This document shows positions 35,572 to 45,546 of a DNA stretch of 64,000 bases, one piece after another; position 1 is the stretch's first letter; each line of letters begins with the position of its first letter. The position numbers and the translations under genes are program-made. The notes beneath the pieces were generated by a model. That model ran no database searches, was not told the DNA's origin, and worked only from the letters and a program-made list of their open reading frames with translations. The DNA is from Comamonas sp. KCTC 72670 (GTDB lineage Bacteria > Myxococcota > Myxococcia > Myxococcales > Myxococcaceae), in the NCBI GenBank assembly GCA_014656495.1, contig BNCN01000007.1:455575-519574 (forward strand), in the 5' to 3' direction.

Positions 35572-38334
35572 ATGGAGACGGTCTTGGCGGAGGTCGCGAG
35601 GGGATTCAGGGTGGAGGTCGAGGCGGATGCGGCGGCCGCGGTGGCGGCACGGATGGAGTCCGCGTCCGCGGCGGCCCCTGGGGCGCTGACGCCCTTTCAT
35701 GAGCGCCTGCTGGCCGAGGAGCTGCTGGCCCGCAGCGGTGACACGCAGCAACGGCTGGCCGGCGCGCTGTCGGAAGCGAAGGTGGACCTCAACCCGCACC
35801 AGGTCGAGGGCGCCATGTTCGCGCTCGACTCGCTGTCGCGCGGCGGCTGCATGCTGGGCGACGAGGTCGGCCTGGGGAAGACCATCGAGGCGGGGCTCGT
35901 CATCGCCCAGCTCATGGCCGAGGGAAAGTCGCGCATCCTCATCATGGCGCCCGCCACGCTCCGGGCGCAGTGGAACAGCGAGCTGCGGGAGAAGTTCGAC
36001 CTGGACAGCGTCCTGGTGGACGGCCGCACCGTGCGCGCCACCGGCAACTGCTTCGACCAGCCCTTCCCCGTCATCTGCTCGCACCCCTTCGCGGCCAACA
36101 AGGCGCACCTGACGTCGGAGATTCCCTGGGACCTCGTCGTCATCGACGAGGCCCACCGCCTGCGCAACGCGCACCGGCCCAACAACAAGATGGGGCAGGC
36201 GCTGCGGGCCTCCCTGGCCGGCAAGCCCAAGCTGCTGCTCACGGCGACGCCGCTCCAGAACGACTTGATGGAGCTGTTCGGGCTGATGTCGCTGCTGGAC
36301 GAGCAGATCCTCGGCCCCGAGCACGCCTTCCGCAGCCGCTACCGCGCGGATGAGGCGGGCGGCATGCCCGAGGCCGCGGCCATCGAGCTGAAGGAGCGGC
36401 TGGCCCCCGTGGTGCAGCGCACCCTGCGCCGGCAGGTGCGCGAGTACGTCCGCTACACCAACCGCCGCTCCATCGTGGAGGACTTCACCCCCTCCCCCGA
36501 GGAGCACGACCTCTACGAGAAGGTCAGCGAGTACCTCCAGCGCTCCGAGGCCGCTGCCATCGAGCCCGGCAAGAAGACGCTGCTGACGCTCTGCTACCGC
36601 AAGCTGCTGGCGTCCTCCACGTACGCCATCGCCCCCACGCTGCGCCGGCTGTCGGACAACCTGGAGAAGCGGCTCCACGCGGCGAAGCTGGGCCAGCAGG
36701 CCCTGGCGATGTTCGAGCCCGAGGAGGCCAAGCAGTTCGTCGAGGAGGGCGAGGAGTGGTCGGACGATCCGGCCAAGGCGCCCAACATCCGCGCGCTGGA
36801 GCAGGAGGTCTGGGAGCTGCGCCAGTACGCGGACCTGGCGGACTCCATCAAGGTCAACGCCAAGGGCGAGGCGCTCAAGCGCGGCCTGGACCGCACCTTC
36901 GCGGTGATGAAGACGCACGGGTGGCCGGAGAAGGCCCTCATCTTCACCGAGTCCAAGCGCACGCAGCAGTACCTCTTCAACCTGCTGTCGGAGAGCGGCT
37001 ACCAGGGGAAGATCTCGCTGCTGTCCGGTGACGCGGGCACGCCCGAGGACCGGCGCGCGCTGGTGGAGGAGTTCCGCCACCGCACCCAGATTCTCATCTG
37101 CACCGAGGCCGGCGCCGAGGGCCTCAACCTCCAGTTCTGCAACCTGGTGGTGAACTACGACCTGCCCTGGAACCCGCAGCGCGTGGAGCAGCGCATCGGC
37201 CGCTGCCACCGGTACGGCCAGCAGCGGGACGTGCTGGTCATCAACTTCCTCAACCGGATGAACGCGGCGGACGCCCGCCTCTTCGAGTTGCTGGAGAAGA
37301 AGCTGAACCTCTTCGACGGCGTGTTCGGCGCGTCGGACGAAATCCTGGGCGCGCTGGAGAGCGGCGTCGACTTCGAGCGGCGCGTGCTGGACATCTACCA
37401 GTCCTGCCGCAAGCCCGAGGACATCAACATCGCCTTCGACAAGCTCCGCGAGGAGCTGGAAGGCCGCATCAGCCAGCGCATGACGGAGATGCGCTCGGTG
37501 GTGCTGGAGCGCTTCGACGGCGACGTGCGGCGCCGGCTGCGCGGGCAGAACGAGCAGACCAAGGAAGCGCTGGCCAAGCGTCAGCAGGAGGCGCGCGCGC
37601 TCACCGCGTCCGTGCTGGGCAGCCGCAACTCGGGACGGCTGGAGGTGGCCAAGGCCGCCTACGCCGTCAAGGAGCGCACGCAGGACGCGGTGAGCTACCT
37701 CCAGTTGGACGCTGCGGGGTTGCCGTCGCGGCTGGCGCGGCTCGCGGGCGGCGAGGGCTGGTGGTTCGCCTACAAGTTCGAGACGACGGGCCTCAAGCCG
37801 GAGGAGAAGCTGGCGCACCTGGTGCTCGTGCGCGACAGGGACGGCTTCCGCGCCCTGCCCATGGCGGACGGCGCGCACTTCGTGAAGCTGGCCGCGAAGC
37901 CGGAGCGCCGGCGTCAGCCCGCCCCCGTCTCCGTGCAGCTGATGCAGGAGCAGGCGCTGATGGCGGCGAAGGACGAAATCGTCCGGGCCGCGGAGCGGCG
38001 CAACGCCTTGGAGCTGGACAAGGCCAAGGAGCGCGCGGACCGCTACGTCGAGGACTGCCTGATGGAGTCCCGCGAGGCCGTGGAGGCCGCGCGCCAGGCG
38101 TGGATCGAGGCGCGTAAGCAGGTGGGCGTGGCCGAGGACATCGCCGACAAGGCGAAGGCCCGCGCGCACTCGGACCGGATGGAGCGCGAGTACCGCCGCA
38201 AGCTGTCCTCGCTGCGCAACGAGGAGGAGAAGCGTTACGCCTCCAAGGACCGGCAGCTCGCGGACCTGGCCAACAAGGCCAAGGTGACGGAGAAGCGCTC
38301 CCTCATCGCCTCCGCCTACTTCTGGCTGTCGTAG
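35572..38334 (+). CDS. SNF2/RapA-like DEAD-box-type helicase
   Basis: The 920-residue protein has a SNF2-N helicase (Walker [19 protein letters not shown]-type [27 protein letters not shown]) and a C-terminal helicase lobe. The latter contains [35 protein letters not shown] and [12 protein letters not shown] helical C-terminal region of about 280 residues rich in charged residues follows. It resembles RapA/HepA, which recycles RNA polymerase, but lacks the RapA N-terminal double Tudor domain. ATG 35572 has no strong ribosome site. The tail overlaps the convergent Smr gene by 19 nt. Confidence 0.9.
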   Translation: METVLAEVARGFRVEVEADAAAAVAARMESASAAAPGALTPFHERLLAEELLARSGDTQQRLAGALSEAKVDLNPHQVEGAMFALDSLSRGGCMLGDEVGLGKTIEAGLVIAQLMAEGKSRILIMAPATLRAQWNSELREKFDLDSVLVDGRTVRATGNCFDQPFPVICSHPFAANKAHLTSEIPWDLVVIDEAHRLRNAHRPNNKMGQALRASLAGKPKLLLTATPLQNDLMELFGLMSLLDEQILGPEHAFRSRYRADEAGGMPEAAAIELKERLAPVVQRTLRRQVREYVRYTNRRSIVEDFTPSPEEHDLYEKVSEYLQRSEAAAIEPGKKTLLTLCYRKLLASSTYAIAPTLRRLSDNLEKRLHAAKLGQQALAMFEPEEAKQFVEEGEEWSDDPAKAPNIRALEQEVWELRQYADLADSIKVNAKGEALKRGLDRTFAVMKTHGWPEKALIFTESKRTQQYLFNLLSESGYQGKISLLSGDAGTPEDRRALVEEFRHRTQILICTEAGAEGLNLQFCNLVVNYDLPWNPQRVEQRIGRCHRYGQQRDVLVINFLNRMNAADARLFELLEKKLNLFDGVFGASDEILGALESGVDFERRVLDIYQSCRKPEDINIAFDKLREELEGRISQRMTEMRSVVLERFDGDVRRRLRGQNEQTKEALAKRQQEARALTASVLGSRNSGRLEVAKAAYAVKERTQDAVSYLQLDAAGLPSRLARLAGGEGWWFAYKFETTGLKPEEKLAHLVLVRDRDGFRALPMADGAHFVKLAAKPERRRQPAPVSVQLMQEQALMAAKDEIVRAAERRNALELDKAKERADRYVEDCLMESREAVEAARQAWIEARKQVGVAEDIADKAKARAHSDRMEREYRRKLSSLRNEEEKRYASKDRQLADLANKAKVTEKRSLIASAYFWLS

Positions 38335-38684
38335 TCCGCGGGGCGCAGACGGACCCACGTCGCGCCCCAACCGCCGTCACCCTCGCCCGCGGACCGGAAG
38401 GACTCCACTTCCGGCAGCTTGGGCAACAGCGACTGCACGGTGCGCCGCAGCGCGCCCGTGCCCTTGCCGTGGATGATGCGCACGTCGAGCACGCCCTTCT
38501 GCCGGCAGGCCCAAAGGTACTCGACGACGAGGTCCTTCACCTCTTTCGGGTGGAAGAGGTGCAGGTCCAACGTGCCATCGATTGGAATTTCTACAGCCTC
38601 GTCCTCGAAGGGAGGAGGCGCGTCACCTTCGGGAGGAAGCGGCGGCTCGTCAGGGCCGAGACGGGGCAGGCGACTTCGGCTCAC
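38316..38684 (-). CDS. Smr-domain protein
   Basis: The 122-residue protein has a Pro/Glu-rich N-terminus and an Smr domain ([16 protein letters not shown] with the DLH motif, [11 protein letters not shown] with HGKG). Smr domains nick DNA or RNA; the family also acts in mRNA cleavage at collided ribosomes. GTG at 38684 follows AGGAG by 7 nt. It overlaps the small upstream gene by 35 nt and ends inside the convergent helicase gene. Confidence 0.9.
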   Translation of the reverse strand: MSRSRLPRLGPDEPPLPPEGDAPPPFEDEAVEIPIDGTLDLHLFHPKEVKDLVVEYLWACRQKGVLDVRIIHGKGTGALRRTVQSLLPKLPEVESFRSAGEGDGGWGATWVRLRPADYDSQK

Positions 38685-38907
38685 GCTCCCACTCCTCCCG
38701 CTCCTTCTCCGTTTGCAGCCGGCGGCGCTCCCGGGCGGCCTTGAACCGCTCCGACAGCGTCGAGACTTCGCCCTTCAGCGCGGAGAGGTGCGTGGACACG
38801 CTGCCCGAGCCACCTGCCGCCCGCACGGCCGCCTGCTCACCTTCAGCGCCGGCGCCACCCGCGGACATGAGTTGGACCAGCAGTGCTGCCATCGAAATGG
38901 CTGTCAT
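38650..38907 (-). CDS. Small coiled-coil membrane-associated protein
   Basis: The 85-residue product has a hydrophobic N-terminus ([18 protein letters not shown]) and a long charged helix ([19 protein letters not shown]...), likely a coiled coil. ATG 38907 was chosen over a TTG 18 nt upstream. Its end overlaps the Smr gene. No family was recognised; a small inner-membrane protein is the only supported description. Confidence 0.5.
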   Translation of the reverse strand: MTAISMAALLVQLMSAGGAGAEGEQAAVRAAGGSGSVSTHLSALKGEVSTLSERFKAARERRRLQTEKEREEWEREPKSPAPSRP

Positions 38908-38951
38908 GAACCCACAGGTAAGCAAGACGCGTGCTCAGAGGCAAGTGGCGC

Positions 38952-40007
38952 TCAGGGGGGAGCAGCCTGCCGAGCAGCCTCCTCCTTCCTGCCCAGCACG
39001 ATCCGCTCGGCCAGCTTGATGGCCGAAAGGGGCGCGCTGCCCTCGGCCTTGTTGTTGATGGTGATGTAGGCGGGCTTGTCCCGGCGCAGCGCGGCCAGGC
39101 ACACCCGCGCGAGCACATCCCGCGTGGGCACGTCCTCATCCACCAGCTGGTTGAACGGGGCGTAGCGCGCGCGGGCCTCCTCGTAGCCAAGGTCCGGCGG
39201 CAGCATCCAACGGACAATCAGGGCGCGCGACTCGAAGGCCCGGGTGAGCCGAGCCTGGCGCCCCACCGGCGGCATGTGCGCCCACACCGCCAACACCGGG
39301 ACGACGCCGACGTCGGCCAGCGCCTGGGCGAGCCCCTCCGTGAGCAGCGCCTCGTTGCGCAGCTCCACCGCGTACAGCGGCCCCTTCGGCAGCGCGGTGA
39401 GGAAGGCATGCAGCCGCTCCACGAAGCGCGCGGGGCCTCCGAGCGCCTGCGGGTCCTGCGGCGGGAACTGGAACACCAGCGGGCCGCCCTTCTCGCCCAG
39501 GCCCTCCACGAAGGGCGCCACCACCGCCTCCGTCGCGTAGGCCGCGTGGAGGAAGCGCTCATTGGCCTGCCCTCGCTGGGCGCCGTAGCGCTCGTGCGTC
39601 GGGAAGCGCGCCAGCGTGCACACCTCGTGGGCCTTCACGAGGAAGCGGAACGTGTCCGGCACCTGCCCGGCGTACTCGGCGAAGGCGCTGGCGGAGATGG
39701 GGCCGTAGAAGGTCCGGTCGATGCCCACCGTGCGCAGCACCGGGTGGTGCGCGTAGGCGCCCAGCCCCTCGCGCGCCAGCTGGGACGCGGCGGCCTCATG
39801 GTCGTAGACGATGCCGGACCAGCCGGGGAAGGTCCACGAGGAGGTCCCCAGGAAGATGCCCGCGGGCAGCTCCCGCCCCAGCGTCGCCAGCGCCTCGGGC
39901 ACCGCCGCGGGCTCCACCGGACGCGCGCCCTTGCGCGACTTCGCGGGGGGCTCCACCACGGCGCCGGTGAAGAGGTCGATTTGTGCGGGGCCTCGCTGCT
40001 GAGGCAT
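38952..40007 (-). CDS. DUF72-family protein
   Basis: The 351-residue TIM-barrel-type protein has the DUF72 segments GTSSWTFPGWSGIVY, TFYGPISASAFAEYAGQVPD, FLVKAHEVCT and VFQFPPQ. Its catalytic role is not established. A 40-residue Pro/Lys-rich leader precedes the domain. ATG at 40007 is preceded by AGGAG with 7-nt spacing, which sets the start. No operon partner: 45 nt to the small gene and 159 nt to the lipid kinase. Confidence 0.9.
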   Translation of the reverse strand: MPQQRGPAQIDLFTGAVVEPPAKSRKGARPVEPAAVPEALATLGRELPAGIFLGTSSWTFPGWSGIVYDHEAAASQLAREGLGAYAHHPVLRTVGIDRTFYGPISASAFAEYAGQVPDTFRFLVKAHEVCTLARFPTHERYGAQRGQANERFLHAAYATEAVVAPFVEGLGEKGGPLVFQFPPQDPQALGGPARFVERLHAFLTALPKGPLYAVELRNEALLTEGLAQALADVGVVPVLAVWAHMPPVGRQARLTRAFESRALIVRWMLPPDLGYEEARARYAPFNQLVDEDVPTRDVLARVCLAALRRDKPAYITINNKAEGSAPLSAIKLAERIVLGRKEEAARQAAPP

Positions 40008-40119
40008 GTCGCGTCTCCTGGGCCAGAGGGCACCGCGGCGACGGTGCCGTGCATCCGACGGAGCTAACGCCGGATGCCACCAGATGCAGGAGGTTGCCTC
40101 GTCCGGCCCCACTTCCCAA

Positions 40120-40175
40120 GTGCCGTGTTGCCCGTCAGGCGGCCGGGCGACACTGCGCGACGGGTGTCACGGCAC
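40120..40175 (-). terminator. Long hairpin spanning the end of the lipid kinase gene
   Basis: GTGCCGTG (40120-40127) pairs with CACGGCAC (40168-40175), and an inner CCCGTC/GACGGG extends it. The upstream arm contains the gene's stop codon, so this is a possible terminator. No T-run is visible. Confidence 0.4.
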
Positions 40176-41093
40176 CTTGAGACGGATGGCCCCTGGCAGC
40201 AGCGTCATGGTGCAAGGGAGGCGGCCGGGCGTCTCGCCGTCCACGTCCAGAAACACGTCGCCGCCCTCCACGGGCTCGGCGCGCAACGTGCGGCAGCGCA
40301 GCCGGCGCGTGCCCTTCCAGTTCACGTGCGAGCCGTTGTAGACGCCCTTCGACTTGAGGACGAAGTCGCTCAGGCCATAACCCGACCAGATGGTGACGTC
40401 GAAGAGGCCGTCGTGGGTGACGGCGTCCGGCGCGACGTACATGCCGCTGCCGAAGTAGCGGCCGTTCGCCACGGCCACCGCGGTGACGCTCACCACCTCC
40501 TCCGGGCCACCGTCCACCGACAGGCGCACCTGCCGCTCGGAGTACTTCACCAGGCCCTTCAGCGTGCCCCACATGAAGCTCAGGTGGCCGCCCAGCGCCT
40601 TGCTGCTGCGGTTCACCTCCTGAGCCACCACCGCGCTCACGCCAAACGAGGCGATGTTGGCGAAGTAGCGCGTCGCGGGCTGGCCGTCGTTGCCAACGAA
40701 CTCCAGCTGGCCCACGTCGAAGGGCTCCGTCGTGCCGGAGCGCAGCCGCTCCAGCGAGGACGCCAGCTCCAAATCCCAGCCGAAGGTCCGCCGGAAGTCG
40801 CCGCCCGTGCCACGCGGAATCAGGCCCAGCGCGGCGTTCGGATTGATGGCGCGGCCGTTCTCGAAGAAGCCGTTGGTGACTTCGTTGAGCGTGCCGTCGC
40901 CGCCCACCGCGACGATGCACTCGTAGCCATCCAGGAGTGCCTGACGGGCGATGCGCGCGGCGTCCATGCCGCCCTGGGTGAAGCCGTGACCGAACTCCCC
41001 CAGCGCCTTGCCCACCTGCGCGGAAATCTCTGCCCAGCGCTTACCCGTCTGGCCATTGGCGCTGCGCGGATTCACCACGAGGAACGTCTTCAT
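40167..41093 (-). CDS. Diacylglycerol/lipid kinase of the YegS/BmrU family
   Basis: The 308-residue cytoplasmic kinase carries the diagnostic VGGDGTLNEVTNGF motif near residue 63 and a GLIPRGTGGDFRRTF segment. Most family members read GTGNDF there, so this is a small deviation. The beta-sandwich C-terminal half ends with DVDGETPGRLPC. ATG 41093. It probably phosphorylates a lipid such as diacylglycerol. It is followed by a hairpin at its own end and preceded by a 149-nt gap after aspS. Confidence 0.92.
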   Translation of the reverse strand: MKTFLVVNPRSANGQTGKRWAEISAQVGKALGEFGHGFTQGGMDAARIARQALLDGYECIVAVGGDGTLNEVTNGFFENGRAINPNAALGLIPRGTGGDFRRTFGWDLELASSLERLRSGTTEPFDVGQLEFVGNDGQPATRYFANIASFGVSAVVAQEVNRSSKALGGHLSFMWGTLKGLVKYSERQVRLSVDGGPEEVVSVTAVAVANGRYFGSGMYVAPDAVTHDGLFDVTIWSGYGLSDFVLKSKGVYNGSHVNWKGTRRLRCRTLRAEPVEGGDVFLDVDGETPGRLPCTMTLLPGAIRLKVP

Positions 41094-41184
41094 CAGGCCC
41101 TACCCCTCCCTGTGCCCACCCTGTTTACGCGGTTGCGCGCTGGCACTCCACTCCGTGGCCAGCGACAGGCACGGCGGGTCCGCT

Positions 41185-41209
41185 GCCACCCCGCGTCAAA
41201 CGGGGTGGC
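41185..41209 (-). terminator. Hairpin terminator of aspS
   Basis: GCCACCCCG (41185-41193) and CGGGGTGGC (41201-41209) form a 9-bp stem with a 7-nt loop. It begins 34 nt after the aspS stop, with no T-run. Confidence 0.5.
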
Positions 41210-41242
41210 GCGGCGCGAGGGCGGGGGCTCGCGTCCTACGGA

Positions 41243-43063
41243 CTAGGTCTTCTGCGGCACGGGGACCGGCCGCACGTGGACCTCGCGCAACTGCCGGTCA
41301 TCCACGTCGCCCGGGGCGCCCGTCATCAGGTCCGTGCCCGTCTTCGACTTCGGGAACGGAATCACGTCGCGCAGGGACTCGGCGCCCGTGAGCAGGAAGG
41401 CCAGCCGGTCCATGCCCAGCGCGATGCCACCGTGCGGCGGAGCGCCGAACTTCAGCGCGTCCAGCAGGAAGCCGAACTTGGCGCGCGCGTCCTCGTCGCT
41501 GATGCCCAGCGCCTTGAACACCTCGGCCTGCACCTTCGGGTCATGCAGGCGGATGGAGCCGCCGCCAATCTCGAAGCCGTTGAGCACCACGTCGTAGCGG
41601 TGGCACTTCACCCGGCCCGGGTCCGTGAGCAGGTAGTCCACGTCCTCGTCGTGCGGCCGCGTGAAGGCATGGTGCGCCGCCGCCCAGGTGTTCGTCTCGT
41701 CGTCGAACTCGAACAGCGGCGGGTTCACCACCCACAGGAACTTCCACTGGCCCCCGCTGCCGTACTCCGGAATCAGGCCCAGCTTCTTGGCCACGTGCAC
41801 GCGCAGGTTGGCCATCACCGTGTGGACCAGCGACTCCTTGCCGAACTGGAACAGGAGCAGGTCGCCCGTCTTCGCGCCCACGGCCTGGTTGATGGCCTGC
41901 CGCAGCGCGGGGCTGATGGTCTTGGACAGCGGGGACTGCGTCCACTCGCCGCCCTCCGCCACCTTCGCGCGGGCCAGGCCCTTGGCGCCGGCCTGCTTGG
42001 CGAACTCCTCCAGCTTGTCGCTCTCCGCGCGGCTCATCGCCTTCTCCGCGGGGACGACCATGGCCTTGACGATGCCCTTGTTCTGCACCGCCTCCCAGAT
42101 CATGGGCACGCCGCCAGACTCGCCGTGCTCGCGAATCAGGTCGGTGAGCACCACGTGCTCCAGGCCGAAGCGCAGGTCCGGCTTGTCATTGCCGTACTTC
42201 GCCATGGACTCGTAGAAGTCCATCCGCATGAAGGGCGTGGGGATGTCGACGCCCAGTACCTCACCCCACAGCTTCTTCAGCAGGCCCTCGATCATCGTGA
42301 AGATGTCGTCCTGGGTGACGAAGCTCATCTCGACGTCGATCTGCGTGAACTCCGGCTGCCGGTCCACGCGCAGGTCCTCGTCGCGGAAGCACTTCACGAT
42401 CTGGAAGTACCGGTCGAAGCCCGCCACCATGAACAGCTGCTTGTAGAGCTGCGGGCTCTCCGCCAGCGCGTAGAACTTGCCCGGGTTGAGGCGGCTGGGG
42501 ACCAGGAAGTTGCGCGCGCCGCCCGGCGTGTACTTGCCCATGAAGGGCGTCTCGAGCTCCAGGAACCCGTTGTCCACCATGTACGAGCGGGTCAGCGCGT
42601 TCATCTTCGAGCGCGTCATCAGCGAGCGCTGCAGCGGCGCGCGGCGCAGGTCCAGGAAGCGGTGGGCCAGGCGCTTCTCCTCCGACGTGTCGATGCTGTC
42701 CTCGACGGGGAACGGCGTCGGCTCGGAGCGGTTGAAGATGGTCAGGTCGCTGGCCCGGACCTCGATTTCACCCGTCTTCATCTTCGGGTTCACGTTCTTC
42801 CCGCGCGAGACGACCTTGCCGCGCACGCCCACGCAGTACTCCAGCCGCAGGCTCCCGGCGAGCGCGTGCGCCTCCGCGTGGTCCGGCTCGAACACCACCT
42901 GCGTGAGCCCGTCGCGATCCCGCAGGTCGATGAACACCGCGCCGCCGTGGTCCCGGCGGTTGTGCACCCAGCCGAAGAGGACGACTTCCTCGCCGACGTT
43001 GGTCGCGGTCAGCTGACCGCAAGTGTGGGTACGCTTGACCTCGGAGATGAACGGGACTGCCAT
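41243..43063 (-). CDS. aspS: Aspartyl-tRNA synthetase
   Basis: The class II synthetase has 606 residues, the normal bacterial length. It has an N-terminal OB-fold anticodon domain (VLFGWVHNRRDHGGAVFID), motif 2 (CFRDEDLRVDRQPEFTQ), a GAD insertion, and motif 3 (GGIALGMDRLAFLLTG). ATG 43063 was chosen over an upstream in-frame ATG since its N-terminus aligns with the family. His in RRDHGG sits where E. coli AspRS has Leu30, a position tied to discrimination between tRNAAsp and tRNAAsn. A promoter lies about 40 nt upstream. Confidence 0.97.
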   Translation of the reverse strand: MAVPFISEVKRTHTCGQLTATNVGEEVVLFGWVHNRRDHGGAVFIDLRDRDGLTQVVFEPDHAEAHALAGSLRLEYCVGVRGKVVSRGKNVNPKMKTGEIEVRASDLTIFNRSEPTPFPVEDSIDTSEEKRLAHRFLDLRRAPLQRSLMTRSKMNALTRSYMVDNGFLELETPFMGKYTPGGARNFLVPSRLNPGKFYALAESPQLYKQLFMVAGFDRYFQIVKCFRDEDLRVDRQPEFTQIDVEMSFVTQDDIFTMIEGLLKKLWGEVLGVDIPTPFMRMDFYESMAKYGNDKPDLRFGLEHVVLTDLIREHGESGGVPMIWEAVQNKGIVKAMVVPAEKAMSRAESDKLEEFAKQAGAKGLARAKVAEGGEWTQSPLSKTISPALRQAINQAVGAKTGDLLLFQFGKESLVHTVMANLRVHVAKKLGLIPEYGSGGQWKFLWVVNPPLFEFDDETNTWAAAHHAFTRPHDEDVDYLLTDPGRVKCHRYDVVLNGFEIGGGSIRLHDPKVQAEVFKALGISDEDARAKFGFLLDALKFGAPPHGGIALGMDRLAFLLTGAESLRDVIPFPKSKTGTDLMTGAPGDVDDRQLREVHVRPVPVPQKT

Positions 43064-43103
43064 GGCACCGCCTGCTTGGATTCGAAAGGGGGAACGGCGG
43101 GGC

Positions 43104-43133
43104 ACGATACGGACCGTGGAAACGACGCGTCAA
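43104..43133 (-). promoter_or_regulatory. Sigma-70-type promoter of aspS
   Basis: TTGACG (43133-43128) and TATCGT (43109-43104) are 18 bp apart, five of six and four of six matches respectively. The leader would be about 35 nt. Confidence 0.55.
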
Positions 43134-43302
43134 GGAATCCCAGCGCCCCGGCTGAGTCTCAAACCGTCGGATTCAAAGCGCATTCGCCCGCGCCGGCAGC
43201 CCCCGTGGCACGGCTGGGGGGCAGCCCTGCACGGGGCTGGAGCCGGGCCGGCGACCGTCGGGGGGAATACACGTTCCGGGCAGTCCGGAGTAAAACGGCG
43301 GA

Positions 43303-44592
43303 ATGCTCCGAACCGTCATCGCCGCGACCGCCGCGCTGGGACTGGCCGCCGGCTGTGCGCCCGACTCGACCGCGCCCGTCAAGGTCAGCGCCCTGGTGCT
43401 CTCCAGCAACGGCCAATACGTCCCCCAGGAGGTGGAGCTGAAGACCATCTCCGACATCGTGGGCCTCAAGGGCACGGTGGCCGACCTCCAGGGAGGCGCG
43501 CGCATCGTCATCGACCCCAACGACCCGGACCTCAACAACGCCACCACGGCGGAGGGCTACGCCAACGCCCTGCTGAAGAACCGGGGGCGCGACGTGAGCG
43601 CCAACTACATCTCCCAGGGCGGCGTCCTGTGGCCGGCGGACTTCCACACCTGGAACATGGTGACGGCGTACTACAGCCTGGAGCGCGCCTACGACTACTT
43701 CCGCGTCGTGGGCAACCTCCCCGCCGCGGACTTCAAGGAGCCCGTCACCACGTATTACTTCCCGGAGTTCGTCCTCACGGAGGTGGACAAGGATCCGCTG
43801 AGCGACAACGCCATGTACTTCTCCGTCTTGAAGTCCTTCATGGTGCTGCCCTTCGACCAGCTCCAGCGCGCGCCGCTGGCCATCAACGCCGGCGTCATCG
43901 CGCACGAGTACGCGCACCGCGTCTTCAACCTCCGGGCCTACGGCGGCCAGCCGTTTCCGGAGGCGCTCACGACGTGGCAGATGTCCGGCGCCAGCCCGGG
44001 CGCCAACATCCTCAAGTCCTTCGACGAGGGGCTCGCGGACTACCACGCGTACGGCGCCACCTGTCAGACGACCCAGGGCGGCAAGGGCTGCGACACGCGC
44101 TTCTTCTCCACGTCCTTCCACGGCAACACCTTCGGGCAGATCACCGAGGACCGGGACCTGGCCCGCGTGGACCGCTGCATGGACGCGTCGCTGCTGAGCC
44201 AGCTGTACAACCAGAACCTGAGCGTGTTCAGCGGCAACGAGTACCGCGTGGGCACCCTGCTCGCGAGCGCCCTCTACCAGGCCGGCGAGGCCACCGGGCA
44301 GCGCGACGTACTGCTGCGCGCCATCATCGCCTCGTACTACGACGAGAGCACCGTCACCCCCGGCCTCTTCCAGCTCCAGCGGATGACCATCGCCGACCAG
44401 TCCCGCTTCACCCTGGCCGTGGCCGCCAGCGCCATCATCACCCACATCACCGACCTGCGCCTGAAGGAGGCCGTCTGCAACGAGCTGATGGACCACCTCC
44501 AGATTCCGCGCGACCAGCTCGTCGGTAACGACCCCAACATGTGCCCGCCCAGCTCCGCGGGTGGCACCACCTGCCCCCGGCTGAACCTGTGA
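43303..44592 (+). CDS. Putative zinc metalloprotease lipoprotein
   Basis: The 429-residue protein has a lipoprotein signal peptide (lipobox LAAGC). In the middle is INAGVIAHEYAHRVFNL, a HExxH zinc-binding motif (residues near 200). FDEGLADYHAY follows about 45 residues later and could supply the third ligand Glu or Asp of a gluzincin-type metalloprotease. The remaining sequence has no recognised family. It is directly followed (2 nt) by an outer-membrane barrel gene, suggesting both act at the cell surface. Enzymatic activity is inferred from motifs only. Confidence 0.6.
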   Translation: MLRTVIAATAALGLAAGCAPDSTAPVKVSALVLSSNGQYVPQEVELKTISDIVGLKGTVADLQGGARIVIDPNDPDLNNATTAEGYANALLKNRGRDVSANYISQGGVLWPADFHTWNMVTAYYSLERAYDYFRVVGNLPAADFKEPVTTYYFPEFVLTEVDKDPLSDNAMYFSVLKSFMVLPFDQLQRAPLAINAGVIAHEYAHRVFNLRAYGGQPFPEALTTWQMSGASPGANILKSFDEGLADYHAYGATCQTTQGGKGCDTRFFSTSFHGNTFGQITEDRDLARVDRCMDASLLSQLYNQNLSVFSGNEYRVGTLLASALYQAGEATGQRDVLLRAIIASYYDESTVTPGLFQLQRMTIADQSRFTLAVAASAIITHITDLRLKEAVCNELMDHLQIPRDQLVGNDPNMCPPSSAGGTTCPRLNL

Positions 44593-44594
44593 GC

Positions 44595-45362
44595 ATGAAG
44601 ACCGCTTCCCTGAAGACGTGGCTGCTGCGTTGCGCCCTGGGCAGCCTCGCCCTCTCCGCGCCCGCCCTGGCCCAGGACGAAGACGACCCCTACGCCTATC
44701 CGGACGAGGAGCCCCGCTACGACGCCGCGGAGTCCTACAACCGCCCCCGCCCCAAGAAGGACGAGGTGGACGACTTCCGCCGCGTGTCCGAGCAGGAGCA
44801 CGCCGACGGCGAGGACGACTTCAAGGCGCTCTCCGGCCTGGATGACCCGAACCTCGGCGTGGCCATTGAGTTCATCAGCGGCGCCCTCTTCCTCGACAGC
44901 CCTCGCGGCCGGGCCACGGAGCCCCGGCTGGGCCTGGGCGTGCGCGCCACGTGGGAGTACGGCCGCATCCTCGACAACGAGGCGCTGCGCGAGGCCCTCT
45001 GGGCCGACCTGCGCTACACCTTCGGCGGCACCAGCGACGGCACCGAGTTCCTCCGGGGCAGCACGAACTTCCACTACTTCACCATCGCCCCTGCCTACGA
45101 GCTGAAGCTCGGCAAGTCGGACTTCGGCTTCTTCGGCCAGGTGGGCGCGGGCGTGGCCTACACGGCGTCCACCATCACCATCGACACCTTGGAGACCAAG
45201 GTGAGCGGGACGAAGCCGCTGTTCCAGTACGGCGTGGGCTTCCGCGGCCGCCCCCGGATTACCGACAACCTCCGGCTCTCCTTCCGCGTGGAGGCCATGG
45301 GCTTCCGGCGCGGGTACCACAACGACTTCTTCCTCGGCGGCAGCGTCGGCACCGCCTTCTGA
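44595..45362 (+). CDS. Outer-membrane beta-barrel protein
   Basis: The 255-residue protein begins with a signal peptide (LKTWLLRCALGSLALSAPALA) and an Asp/Glu/Pro-rich linker of about 60 residues. Alternating hydrophobic strands (GLGVRATWEYGRI, FHYFTIAPAYELKLG, FGFFGQVGAGVAYTAS) follow, and the C-terminal segment ends in Phe, typical of barrel assembly signals. It starts 2 nt after the metalloprotease gene. Confidence 0.75.
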   Translation: MKTASLKTWLLRCALGSLALSAPALAQDEDDPYAYPDEEPRYDAAESYNRPRPKKDEVDDFRRVSEQEHADGEDDFKALSGLDDPNLGVAIEFISGALFLDSPRGRATEPRLGLGVRATWEYGRILDNEALREALWADLRYTFGGTSDGTEFLRGSTNFHYFTIAPAYELKLGKSDFGFFGQVGAGVAYTASTITIDTLETKVSGTKPLFQYGVGFRGRPRITDNLRLSFRVEAMGFRRGYHNDFFLGGSVGTAF

Positions 45363-45546
45363 AGCCGGCTTCGTCCGCCGCTCGCCCCTCCATCGCTGGC
45401 GAGCGGCCATGAAGATTTTTCCACCCGCGTCCCGTCTCGCCTGCATCCACGCCTTGCGAGTTCAAGGAGTTGGCGCTGGCACGCCGCGTGCTCCACCTTC
45501 CAGTGGGTCGGGAACGTGGGTTCCCCTGGGGGCTGGGAGGCGAGCG

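Noticed and set aside
35368..38370. A 1000-codon open frame on the minus strand opposite the helicase gene
   Set aside because: Its translation is rich in Arg/Leu/His/Val typical of high-GC antisense frames, has no domain, and the opposite strand encodes a complete SNF2 helicase.
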